From assembly GCA_031254955.1 (NCBI GenBank), contig JAIRTK010000520.1, positions 1-7,473 on the forward strand: 7,473 nucleotides of DNA. The letters are read 5' to 3'. Position 1 is the first letter of the stretch, and each line of letters opens with the position of its first letter. Below, in pieces: positions 1 through 5,935 of the stretch. The notes beneath the pieces were generated by a model. The model worked only from the letters and a program-made list of their open reading frames with translations. It was not told the origin of the DNA and did not search any database. The DNA is from Opitutaceae bacterium. GTDB taxonomy: Bacteria; Verrucomicrobiota; Verrucomicrobiia; Opitutales; Opitutaceae. The translations under genes were made by a program, and so were the position numbers.

Positions 1-87
1 GCCGGCTGCGAAATCCATCACTTGCGGGCCGAAAAGAAAGCGCCTGCCACGGACCGGGCGCGCCCCCGCGCGCAAAAGCAGGAATAG
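1..87 (+). CDS. Possible 3' end of an upstream gene (partial)
   Basis: Frame 1 is open from the window edge to a TAG at 85-87, giving a 28-residue C-terminal tail. It begins AGCEIHHLRAEKK and ends RARPRAQKQE, with a basic, charged and probably disordered terminus. That composition is typical of real C-termini in GC-rich genomes. The other two forward frames are also open here, however, and a minus-strand ATG at 16-18 could equally start a gene leaving the window. No family can be recognised from so little sequence. The extension to the left decides whether this is real. Confidence 0.3.
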   Translation, partial: AGCEIHHLRAEKKAPATDRARPRAQKQE

Positions 88-97
88 GCCTGTTTCT

Positions 98-142
98 CCC
101 TCCCACCCCACACCCACCCCACACCCACCCACACCCACCCCC
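98..142 (-). repeat. C-rich tandem tract; G-quadruplex motif on the minus strand
   Basis: The plus strand is built from repeated CCCAC and CCCCACA units. The minus strand therefore has at least seven runs of three or more G separated by one- to three-base loops of T, TGT or A. This satisfies the usual G-quadruplex pattern many times over, and the plus strand satisfies the i-motif pattern. The tract lies between a possible upstream gene end and the transporter leader. A regulatory or replication-pausing effect is possible but inferred. Confidence 0.7.
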
Positions 143-322
143 GGTTTTTGCCGTCCCCGAGGTTGCGCGAGGCCTCCCTACCGGCTTCGCGCATTCGTTA
201 AGGCGCTTTGAATTTTGCATCCGGGAAAACAGGGCTGGCGAGCAAGTCCAAAGCCCGTTCGCGGAATGATAACAAGGTTGCCCAAAGGGTTGCGTTCCCC
301 CGGTGGAAAATCGCTGGCCAAC

Positions 323-343
323 GCCTCGGGCTGTCGCCGAGGC
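323..343 (+). other. Hairpin in the transporter leader
   Basis: GCCTCGG (323-329) and CCGAGGC (337-343) form a perfect 7-bp GC-rich stem with a 7-nt loop. It lies about 85 nt upstream of the chosen transporter start. No U-run follows, so it is not a Rho-independent terminator. It may be a leader structure or a chance palindrome in GC-rich DNA. Confidence 0.4.
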
Positions 344-428
344 AGACTGTCAGGTAGTGTTTCAGATTGCGCAACGCCGCTCCGGTGCTGTTGGCTTGCC
401 TGTTCCCGTCATCCTGAAAACAGCACCC

Positions 429-2087
429 ATGAGTTCCTCCCTGCCCTCCGCCCAAAATTCCTCCGCGTCCGTGTCATCCGCGTCGAAACCGCGCCTTTTC
501 CGGGGGGCCGGCGGAAAGAGTTACGCGATCATTTTCCTGCTCCTTTGCTCGCTCTTTCTCCTTTGGGGCTTCTGCAACGGGATGATCGACGCGATGGACA
601 AGCATTTTCAGGACAAGCTGCACCTGTCGCGCTCGCAGTCGGCTTGGGTGCAGTTCGCCCACTATCTCGGCTACTTCCTCATCGCGCTGCCGGCGGGCGG
701 ACTCTGCCGCAAGCTCGGCTACAAGGGCGGCATCATCACCGGCCTCGGCGTCGTCGCGGCGGGCGCGTTCTGGTTTGTCCCGGCCACGCACATCGACGCG
801 TTCTGGGCTTTTTTGCTCGGCGTGTGCGTCATCGCCATGGGCCTCACGTTTCTCGAAACCGTCGCGAATCCCTACACCACCGTGCTCGGCCACAAGGACT
901 ACGCCTCCACGCGCATCAACCTCGCGCAGTCCTGCAACGGCATCGGCTTCATGATGGGGCCGATCATCGGCGGCATGTTTTTCTACGGCAGCGCCAGCGC
1001 GGCGGAAAACCACGAGCGCCTCTACATCCCTTACGCCGCGGTCGGCGTCATCGTGCTCGTGCTCGCGTTTGTTTTTGCCTGCGTGAAAATCCCCGACCTC
1101 CAGACCGAGGATGCCTACAATCTCGACCAGGACGAAACCGCCGGCGCGGAAAAAACGGGCCTGAATCGGCGCGGCCTCAAGGGTCTGGCCATCGGCATCG
1201 CCGCCGGGCTGGCGATGGGCGCGGCGTATTTGTGGCATGGGTCCGCGTCGGTGGAAAAGGCCGCCGGGCTGGAGCAGGTGTTGATTTGCCTGCTGTTCGT
1301 GGTGATGCCGGGGTTGCTGGGGTTCATTCTTGGCAACTATCTTTCGCTGTGGAAACACCTGCACGTGACGGGCGGCGTGTTCGCGCAATTCCTCTATGTC
1401 GCGGCGCAGGCGGGCATTTTCAGCTTTTTCATCAACTATGTCGTGGCCGACATGCCGCCCATCTCGCGCGGCGCCGCCGGGGTGTTGCAGGCGTTCCGCG
1501 ACATTTTCCCCGGCGACAGCGAGGTCGTCCACACCCAGGCGAACGGGCTGATTTTTATCAACGAGGCCGGCGCCACGATCCTGCAAGGCTGGGTCGCCTT
1601 TGGGTTGTTTCTGCTCGGGCGCCTCGTCGGCGCGGCCATCCTCGCGGTGGCGCCCGCGCACCGCGTGCTCGGGGTTTACGGCGCCGTCAACGCGGCGCTC
1701 ATGGTGCTTGTTTTCATGCAGCTCGGCTGGGTGTCGGTCGTCGCGGTGTTCGCCAGCTTTTTCTTCATGTCGATCCTGTTTCCGACGATTTTTGCACTGG
1801 GCATTTTCGGGCTGGGGCGCAAGGCGAAGCTCGCGTCGTCGTTCCTCGTCATGGCCATCATGGGCGGCGCCGTCATGCCGAAGCTCATGGGCTGGTTCAG
1901 CGACCGGTTCGGCGAGGCGGCCTCGCATTACGGGCGCGAGGTGACGGGGCACAACCAGCACCTGATGTCGCCCGGCTTTGCGGTGCCGCTGTTCTGTTTC
2001 GCGGTGATCGCGATTTACGGGTTCACTTGGCGGAAACTGAGCAAAACCGACGGCTCCGTCGCGCCGGACACAAGCAAGTCGCACTAG
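429..2087 (+). CDS. FucP-family MFS sugar:H+ symporter
   Basis: This is a polytopic inner-membrane sugar/proton symporter of the major facilitator superfamily, closest in motifs to L-fucose permease FucP and the glucose/galactose transporters. Visible family features include a first helix near residues 32-50, then GFCNGMIDAMDKHF with D54 at the place of E. coli FucP D46. GLTFLETVANPY has E143 at the place of FucP E135; both acids matter for substrate and proton coupling. RINLAQSCNGIG (162-173) and the GYFLIALPAG helix (81-90) are also typical. At 552 residues it is about 110 longer than E. coli FucP. The excess is an N-terminal Ser-rich tail and a central insert with two extra hydrophobic stretches (about 250-269 and 284-303). 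The frame is open back to 303, but I chose ATG 429 because FucP proteins start shortly before the first helix and no Shine-Dalgarno supports either start. The substrate is not predictable: fucose, glucose, galactose and others occur in this family. Confidence 0.92.
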   Translation: MSSSLPSAQNSSASVSSASKPRLFRGAGGKSYAIIFLLLCSLFLLWGFCNGMIDAMDKHFQDKLHLSRSQSAWVQFAHYLGYFLIALPAGGLCRKLGYKGGIITGLGVVAAGAFWFVPATHIDAFWAFLLGVCVIAMGLTFLETVANPYTTVLGHKDYASTRINLAQSCNGIGFMMGPIIGGMFFYGSASAAENHERLYIPYAAVGVIVLVLAFVFACVKIPDLQTEDAYNLDQDETAGAEKTGLNRRGLKGLAIGIAAGLAMGAAYLWHGSASVEKAAGLEQVLICLLFVVMPGLLGFILGNYLSLWKHLHVTGGVFAQFLYVAAQAGIFSFFINYVVADMPPISRGAAGVLQAFRDIFPGDSEVVHTQANGLIFINEAGATILQGWVAFGLFLLGRLVGAAILAVAPAHRVLGVYGAVNAALMVLVFMQLGWVSVVAVFASFFFMSILFPTIFALGIFGLGRKAKLASSFLVMAIMGGAVMPKLMGWFSDRFGEAASHYGREVTGHNQHLMSPGFAVPLFCFAVIAIYGFTWRKLSKTDGSVAPDTSKSH

Positions 2088-2137
2088 AGGCGCCTCGTCG
2101 GGGGAGGGGAGGCGCGGGGGGCGTTGTTTCCGTCGGG

Positions 2138-2319
2138 TGCAACGCCAAGTTGAGTCCCCCCTTCTCTTTCTTCTTTCCTCTTTATTCCTCTTTATCTTTA
2201 TCTTTATCTTTCGTCAGGAACGGGCAGGAAGTTCCGGGCGAAGCGAGAAGCCTGACGAGAGGAAAGATAAAGAATAAAGAGGAAAGAAGAAAGAGGGGGG
2301 GACTCAACTTGGCGTTGCA
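2138..2319. repeat. 182-bp foldback element with about 70-80 bp arms
   Basis: The left arm (2138-2218) and right arm (2251-2319) are reverse complements over most of their length. The outer blocks 2138-2161 and 2296-2319 pair perfectly over 24 bp, beginning TGCAACGCCAAGTTGAGT. Next comes a perfect 23-bp pyrimidine/purine block (left arm 2165-2187). The arms then differ by copy number of a TTTATC hexamer, and a final perfect 7-bp block, CGTCAGG/CCTGACG, closes the stem. The 32-nt loop (2219-2250) can form its own GGAAC/GTTCC hairpin with bases 2217-2218. There is no ORF inside. TTCCGTC occurs just outside both ends (2128-2134 and 2325-2331), possibly by chance. It could be a non-autonomous mobile element, or a structured 3' end shared by both convergent transcripts. 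Confidence 0.85.
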
Positions 2320-2378
2320 TCTGGTTCCGTCTCCTCGCTCGTTTTATTGTTTTGAATCGCGAAGGGCGCGGAGATAGA

Positions 2379-2518
2379 CGGAGACACGGAGGCACGGGGA
2401 GACGAGATGCGGGGGAGACGAGGGCCGCGGGGACGTGGCGACGCGGGGGTTGGAGGGAGTTTTTCCAAGGAAGGAATTTTCTTTCATGGCTCCGTGTCCT
2501 CCGTGCCCTCCGTGGTGA
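2379..2518. repeat. Inverted pair of CACGGAG-type interspersed motifs
   Basis: The plus strand reads GACGGAGACACGGAGGCACG (about 2379-2398). The reverse-complement version, CTCCGTGTCCTCCGTGCC, sits about 90 bp downstream (about 2491-2508) and runs on into CTCCGTGGTGAATCC. Periodic purine motifs of this kind are scattered through intergenic DNA of many environmental genomes. They are often mis-annotated as proteins rich in HHGGHGG-like repeats. The inverted layout allows a long imperfect hairpin. No transposase accompanies it. Confidence 0.6.
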
Positions 2519-2699
2519 ATCCAGTTTTCAGTTTGTGCGTTTTCAGGACCACGCCGCGAAAGCCGAGCAAACCGCGAAAGCCGACCACGCCGAAAAAACT
2601 GAAACCGGTTTCGAGGCCGAAGGCCGACAGCCCGCCAAGCTGAAAACCGAACACTGAACACTGAAAACTCCCTCCAGCTTCCGTGCCGTCCGCGCGCCC

Positions 2700-3569
2700 T
2701 TATAACAACTCGTAGCTTCCGATTTGTGTCGGCGTGCGCAGCATGGGCAGCACGCGCTCCAGCAGGATGCCCGCCCGGTTGTCGTGCTCGTAGCCGAAGG
2801 TCGCGCGGATGCCGGTGAGGATGAATTGCACCGCGCGGTCGAGCGCGATGGGCAGGCTGTCGCCTTGCAGCAGCGAACCCGTCACCACGCTCGTGAACGT
2901 GTCGCCCGTGCCCGGATAATGCGCGGGCAGGTAGCTGCACGACGCCTTCCAGAAACGCTCGTGCTTCCGGTCGTAGGCGACGACCGAGGTCGTGCGCGAC
3001 GACTCGTCCTCGGGCACGCCGGTCACGATCACCACGTCGGGGCCGAGTTCCGCGAGCGTCTTCAAATGCGATTTCAGCCGCGCCGTCTCGACAAACGGCT
3101 GCCAAGGCTGGCCGAGCAGCAAAAACATCTCGGTGATGTTCGGGGTGATCACGCGCGCCAGCCTTGCCAGCGTGCGCATCTCCCCGACCATGGCGGGATC
3201 GAGCGAGGCGTAGAGTTTGCCGTTGTCGCCGAGCACGGGGTCCACCACCACGAGTTGCCCGCCGGACGCGAAATGCGCGATAAGCTCGGACACGATTGCG
3301 GCCTGGCGCGGCGAGCCGAGATAACCGCTGTAGATGGCGTCGAACTCCAGCCCCATCCTTTTCCAATGTCGGACAAACTGCCCCATCTCCTCGGTGAGGT
3401 CCCGGAAATAAAATTCCGGATACTGGGTGTGGGCCGAAAGAACGGCGGTGGGCAGCGGGCAAACCTCGATGCCCATCGACGACAACACGGGGATGACCGC
3501 CGTAAGCGAAACGCGTCCGCAGCCGGACAGGTCGTGCACCGCGGCGACTTTTTTGGTAATGTTGCTCAT
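2700..3569 (-). CDS. pdxY: Pyridoxine/pyridoxamine (vitamin B6) kinase, ribokinase family
   Basis: This cytosolic kinase phosphorylates the 5'-hydroxyl of pyridoxal, pyridoxine or pyridoxamine with ATP in the B6 salvage route to PLP. The 289-residue length is normal for PdxK/PdxY. Motifs in order are HDLSGCGR (12-19, substrate end), YSGYLGS (80-86), VDPVLGDNGKLY (109-120, the family signature), ITPNITE (141-147) and the anion-hole/catalytic PGTGD (219-223), with D223 as the expected general base. The start ATG at 3567-3569 gives a complete N-terminus, and no Shine-Dalgarno precedes it. The gene is monocistronic here: it converges on the transporter and diverges from the gene at 4101. It resembles the pyridoxamine-kinase branch also found in Firmicutes. 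The symbol is by family, and I cannot say whether pyridoxal or pyridoxamine is preferred. Confidence 0.9.
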   Translation of the reverse strand: MSNITKKVAAVHDLSGCGRVSLTAVIPVLSSMGIEVCPLPTAVLSAHTQYPEFYFRDLTEEMGQFVRHWKRMGLEFDAIYSGYLGSPRQAAIVSELIAHFASGGQLVVVDPVLGDNGKLYASLDPAMVGEMRTLARLARVITPNITEMFLLLGQPWQPFVETARLKSHLKTLAELGPDVVIVTGVPEDESSRTTSVVAYDRKHERFWKASCSYLPAHYPGTGDTFTSVVTGSLLQGDSLPIALDRAVQFILTGIRATFGYEHDNRAGILLERVLPMLRTPTQIGSYELL

Positions 3570-3660
3570 AAAAAACAGGACAGCCCGATGAACCGCGAAG
3601 AACGCAAAAGACGCGAAGCAAATTTTTTAGCCCGAGGCCGCGCACGTTGTGCAGCGCAGC

Positions 3661-3975
3661 CCCCCCCTCTCTTTATCGTTCTCATTCTTCGTTCTCGTTC
3701 TCGTTCTCGTTCTCTTTCTTCATTTTTCTTCTCTTTCTTCTTTCTTCTTTATCTTTATCTTTCTCTTTTCACCGCACACCTTTCTCTGTTCACCGCACAC
3801 CGCACACCGCACACCGCACACCGCTCACCTTTCACCTTTCTCTTTCTCCTCCGGGCGATGCCGCTGCGGGCGAACGAAAACGAAAACGATAACGAGAAAG
3901 ATAACGAGAAAGAGAAAGAGAAAGAGAACGAGAACGAGGAACGAGAACGAGAACGATAAAGAAGAAAGAGGAACA
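3661..3975. repeat. Pyrimidine arm / heptamer core / purine arm foldback
   Basis: The left arm (3661-3770) is almost pure C/T and includes four tandem GTTCTC hexamers (3691-3714). The right arm (about 3871-3975) is almost pure G/A, with tandem GAGAAA, GAGAAC and AACGAG units. Read in reverse complement, the right arm matches the left from CTTTATCGTTCTC (3671-3683) onward for about 50 nt, with hexamer-sized gaps. The two arms could therefore pair into a long stem with a roughly 100-nt loop. Tandem CACCGCA heptamers (3770-3829) occupy the core. This is similar in style to the foldback at 2138-2319 but has different ends. Confidence 0.7.
3770..3829 (+). repeat. CACCGCA heptanucleotide tandem repeat
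   Basis: Four exact CACCGCA copies start at 3791, followed by CACCGCT (3819-3825) and a partial CACC (3826-3829). Another CACCGCACACC lies at 3770-3780, separated by TTTCTCTGTT. The exact tandem copies suggest slippage or recent expansion. The units are too short, and unspaced, to be CRISPR or classical iterons. Confidence 0.85.
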
Positions 3976-4100
3976 AAAAAGCCCCCGCCCCCCCCAGCCT
4001 CCACCTCGCATGAAATCGCGCCCCGACGAAGCCATTCCCCACTCTCCCGCTTGCACTCGCGCCCGCGACCCGTCAATTTGGACGCCTTTTCACATCCACC

Positions 4101-4436
4101 ATGGTCAAAGGCCAAAAAGTCGTCTGCATCAACGATACCTTCAAGGACTTCGTCCGGGCAATCTACGCGCAACTCCCGGTCAAGGGTGAAACCTACACCA
4201 TCCGCGAAGTGTTCCTTGGCCGCGAAAAAATCGTGAAAGGCGGCGAATCCGCCACCGTCGGCCTGCTGCTGGAAGAACTGCGCAACCCGCCCGACCCATT
4301 TCACGCCGGCCAGCAAGAGCTTGGCTTCACCTCGGAACGCTTCGCCCCGCTGGACGAACTCCCGCCCGAGGAAACCGAGGCCGAGGAAGCCGTCGGCGTC
4401 GGCGCGGGCATCGGCTTTGGCTACGGCAACAACTAA
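4101..4436 (+). CDS. Small conserved-looking hypothetical protein
   Basis: This encodes a 111-residue soluble protein of unknown function. Residues 3-15 (KGQKVVCINDTFK), 27-40 (PVKGETYTIREVFL), 53-61 (VGLLLEELR) and 72-86 (QELGFTSERFAPLDE) follow a pattern seen in small beta-rich proteins of phage and bacterial genomes: a KGD/KGQ-type opening, GETYTIREV, GLLLEE and GF.SERF.PLDE. An SH3-like barrel is plausible, but no activity can be assigned. The C-terminus is unusual: a Glu-rich stretch (90-97, ETEAEEA) followed by an aromatic/glycine tail, VGAGIGFGYGNN. The ATG at 4101 lacks a Shine-Dalgarno but starts the conserved part directly. The PPi-PFK gene follows 141 bp downstream on the same strand, so cotranscription is possible. 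Confidence 0.75.
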   Translation: MVKGQKVVCINDTFKDFVRAIYAQLPVKGETYTIREVFLGREKIVKGGESATVGLLLEELRNPPDPFHAGQQELGFTSERFAPLDELPPEETEAEEAVGVGAGIGFGYGNN

Positions 4437-4449
4437 GCCGCTTCGCGGC
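4437..4449 (+). other. Short hairpin right after the hypothetical gene
   Basis: GCCGC TTC GCGGC forms a perfect 5-bp stem immediately after the TAA stop at 4434-4436. Only AGTTTAA follows, not a U-tract, so it is at best a weak terminator or a processing signal between this gene and the PFK gene. Confidence 0.35.
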
Positions 4450-4577
4450 AGTTTAAGTCACAAGCTCAAGTTTAAGCCCAAACCACCGCATCCCCGCCGC
4501 GCCACGCTCCCGCTCCCCGCCCCCCTCCGATTTTTCTTTTTGATAGATGCCCTTAACCCTGACCACCATTTCCCATC

Positions 4578-5819
4578 ATGACCACAACCGCAACCCGACC
4601 CAAGAAAGTCGCGATTCTCACCGCCGGTGGACTCGCCCCCTGCCTTAGCTCCGCCATCGGCGGACTCATCGAACGCTACACCGAAATCGCGCCCGACATC
4701 GAAATCATCGCCTACCGCGGCGGCTACAAAGGCCTCCTCCTCGGCGACAGCTGCAAAATCGGCCCCGCCGAGCGCGCCCAAGCCCACATCCTCCACCGCC
4801 ACGGCGGCAGCCCCATCGGCAACAGCCGCGTCAAACTCACCAACATCCCGGACTGCGTGAAACGCGGCCTCGTGCAGGAAGGCCAGGACCCGCGAAAAGT
4901 CGCCGCCGACCAGCTCGTGCGCGACAGCGTGGACATCCTCCACACCATCGGCGGAGACGACACCAACACCGCCGCCGCCGACCTCGCCGCCTTCCTTGCA
5001 AAAAACAACCACGGCCTCACCGTCATCGGCCTCCCCAAGACCATCGACAACGACGTTTACCCCATCCGCCAGTCCCTCGGCGCCTGGACCGCCGCCGAGC
5101 ACGGCGCGCGCTATTTCCAGAACGTCGTCGCCGAAAGCGGCGCCAACCCGCGCATGCTCATCATCCACGAAGTCATGGGCCGCAACTGCGGCTGGCTCAC
5201 CGCCGCCACCGCCCGCGCCTACCGCCGCCTCCTCGACGCGCAGGACTACGCCCCCGCCCTCGGCCTCTCCCGCGCCAACCTCGAAGTCCACGGCATCTAC
5301 ATCCCCGAGATGACCGTTGACCTCGCCGCCGAAGCCGCCCGCCTGAAAGCCCTCATGGACCAGCAGGACAACATCAACCTCTTCATCTCCGAAGGCGCCG
5401 GCGTCGAATCCATCGTCGCCGAGATGCAAGCCAGGCGCCAGGAAGTCCCCCGCGACGCCTTCGGCCACGTGAAACTCGACGCCGTCAACCCCGGCAAATG
5501 GTTCGGCGACCAGTTCGCCAAAATGATCGGCGCCGAAAAAACCCTCGTCCAGAAAAGCGGCTACTACGCCCGCGCCGCCGCCGCCAACGCCGACGACCTC
5601 CGCCTGATCAAAAGCTGCACCGACCTCGCCGTCGAATGCGCCCTCCGCCGCGAAAGCGGCGTCATCGGCCACGACGAGGACAAGGCCGGCGTCCTCCGCG
5701 CCATCGAGTTCCCCCGCATCAAGGGCGGCAAACCGTTTAATATAGACACCCCCTGGTTCACCGAAACCCTCGCCGCCATCGGCCAGCCCAAAGGCGAAAG
5801 GGTGACGGTGGGGCATTAA
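4578..5819 (+). CDS. pfp: PPi-dependent 6-phosphofructokinase (PPi-PFK)
   Basis: This cytosolic enzyme reversibly phosphorylates fructose 6-phosphate to fructose 1,6-bisphosphate with pyrophosphate, so it can serve glycolysis and gluconeogenesis. At 413 residues it fits the shorter bacterial PPi-PFK groups. Key motifs are GGLAPC near the N-terminus (17-22), GGDDT (125-129), PKTIDND (153-159), VMGRNCGWL (199-207, sugar-phosphate binding), SEGAG (271-275) and KSGYYAR (326-332). The second Asp of GGDD, in place of the Gly of ATP enzymes, and the Lys of PKTIDND are the accepted PPi-specificity markers. Third codon positions are overwhelmingly C: GC was 47 of 60 bases in 5221-5280 by hand count. 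No Shine-Dalgarno precedes ATG 4578, but the N-terminus MTTTATRPKKVAILTAGG has the right distance to the first strand. A terminator follows at 5913-5935. Confident in family and cofactor; kinetics unknown. Confidence 0.94.
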   Translation: MTTTATRPKKVAILTAGGLAPCLSSAIGGLIERYTEIAPDIEIIAYRGGYKGLLLGDSCKIGPAERAQAHILHRHGGSPIGNSRVKLTNIPDCVKRGLVQEGQDPRKVAADQLVRDSVDILHTIGGDDTNTAAADLAAFLAKNNHGLTVIGLPKTIDNDVYPIRQSLGAWTAAEHGARYFQNVVAESGANPRMLIIHEVMGRNCGWLTAATARAYRRLLDAQDYAPALGLSRANLEVHGIYIPEMTVDLAAEAARLKALMDQQDNINLFISEGAGVESIVAEMQARRQEVPRDAFGHVKLDAVNPGKWFGDQFAKMIGAEKTLVQKSGYYARAAAANADDLRLIKSCTDLAVECALRRESGVIGHDEDKAGVLRAIEFPRIKGGKPFNIDTPWFTETLAAIGQPKGERVTVGH

Positions 5820-5843
5820 GCACCACACGAAACCACGGATTGC

Positions 5844-5869
5844 CCGCCAGCGGCGCCACCCACTGGCGG
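5844..5869 (+). other. GC hairpin in the PFK 3' region
   Basis: CCGCCAG (5844-5850) and CTGGCGG (5863-5869) form a perfect 7-bp stem with a 12-nt loop, 25 bp after the PFK stop codon. No U-run follows. It could protect the mRNA 3' end ahead of the terminator hairpin at 5913. Confidence 0.4.
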
Positions 5870-5912
5870 CGGCGGGTTGCCCACGAGCCAAACACAAAAT
5901 AATTACGACTAC

Positions 5913-5935
5913 GCGAAACGCCTTTCGCATTTTTT
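5913..5935 (+). terminator. Rho-independent terminator of the PFK gene
   Basis: GCGAAA (5913-5918), loop CGCC and TTTCGC (5923-5928) form a perfect 6-bp stem with a tetraloop. An A and six consecutive T residues (5930-5935) follow. It lies 93 bp after the PFK stop codon on the same strand. Confidence 0.65.

Larger units (their letters stand above)
88..428. other. Intergenic region upstream of the sugar transporter
   Basis: This 341-bp gap holds a C-rich tandem tract at 98-142, a perfect 7-bp hairpin at 323-343, and no convincing gene. The transporter frame is open back to an ATG at 303, but family alignment does not support translation from there. The stretch from about 225 to 428 may therefore be a transcribed leader. 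I compared it by eye with cobalamin, SAM, glycine and other common riboswitch cores and with RNase P, SRP and tmRNA signatures, and found no match. No convincing -35/-10 pair stands out. Confidence 0.6.
2088..2699. other. Repeat-rich convergent intergenic region
   Basis: This 612-bp gap lies between the 3' ends of the transporter (+) and the B6 kinase (-). The transporter stop codon overlaps a 10-bp palindrome, GAGGCGCCTC (2087-2096). A 182-bp foldback element occupies 2138-2319. From 2354 to 2690 the DNA is a mosaic of low-complexity motifs: CACGGAG-type units on both strands (about 2379-2400 and 2490-2518), CCGCGAAAGCCGA-type units (about 2553-2585), and ACTGAACACTGAAAAC-type units (about 2640-2668). 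Long reading frames cross the gap on both strands, but they translate these repeats or shadow neighbouring genes and look non-coding. Confidence 0.7.
3570..4100. other. Divergent intergenic region filled with low-complexity repeats
   Basis: This 531-bp gap must contain the promoters of the B6 kinase (-) and the hypothetical gene (+). It starts with a CCGCGAAGAACGCAAAAGAC-type motif (about 3586-3618), another interspersed family. Then comes the pyrimidine/heptamer/purine foldback (3661-3975), a run of C at about 3982-3997, and unremarkable DNA to 4100. Reading frames across the repeats give RSRSRS-, HTAHRTPHTAH- or KEKEKENENE-like proteins, which are artefacts. I could not pick a confident promoter. 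Confidence 0.65.

Noticed and set aside
180..428. Riboswitch or structural RNA upstream of the transporter
   Set aside because: There is one good hairpin but no conserved core of any class I know, including cobalamin, SAM, glycine, RNase P and SRP. A covariance-model search would decide.
474..2084. A 536-codon minus-strand frame opposite the transporter
   Set aside because: Its charged, His/Arg/Glu-rich composition is typical of an antisense shadow of a hydrophobic GC-rich gene.
2138..2319. Retron msr-msd or diversity-generating element
   Set aside because: The long foldback resembles msd DNA superficially, but no reverse transcriptase or accessory gene is anywhere in the window.
215..2377. 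A 720-codon plus-strand reading frame overlapping the transporter
   Set aside because: It is an Arg/Gly/His-rich shadow of the transporter gene in another frame, then reads through the foldback element. It has no family features, whereas the transporter frame has clear FucP motifs and helices.
3770..3829. CRISPR array
   Set aside because: The units are 7 bp, contiguous and without unique spacers, and no cas gene is present.
2344..3959. Long frames on both strands across the B6 kinase and its flanks
   Set aside because: They are shadows of the kinase joined to repeat DNA. Their ends translate motifs such as FSVFS, HHGGHGGHG and RSRSRS, which are products of low-complexity DNA.
3649..4316. 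Frames encoding Ser/Phe-, Thr/His/Arg- or Lys/Glu/Asn-repeat proteins
   Set aside because: They are entirely explained by hexamer and heptamer DNA repeats and have no start signal or folded segment.
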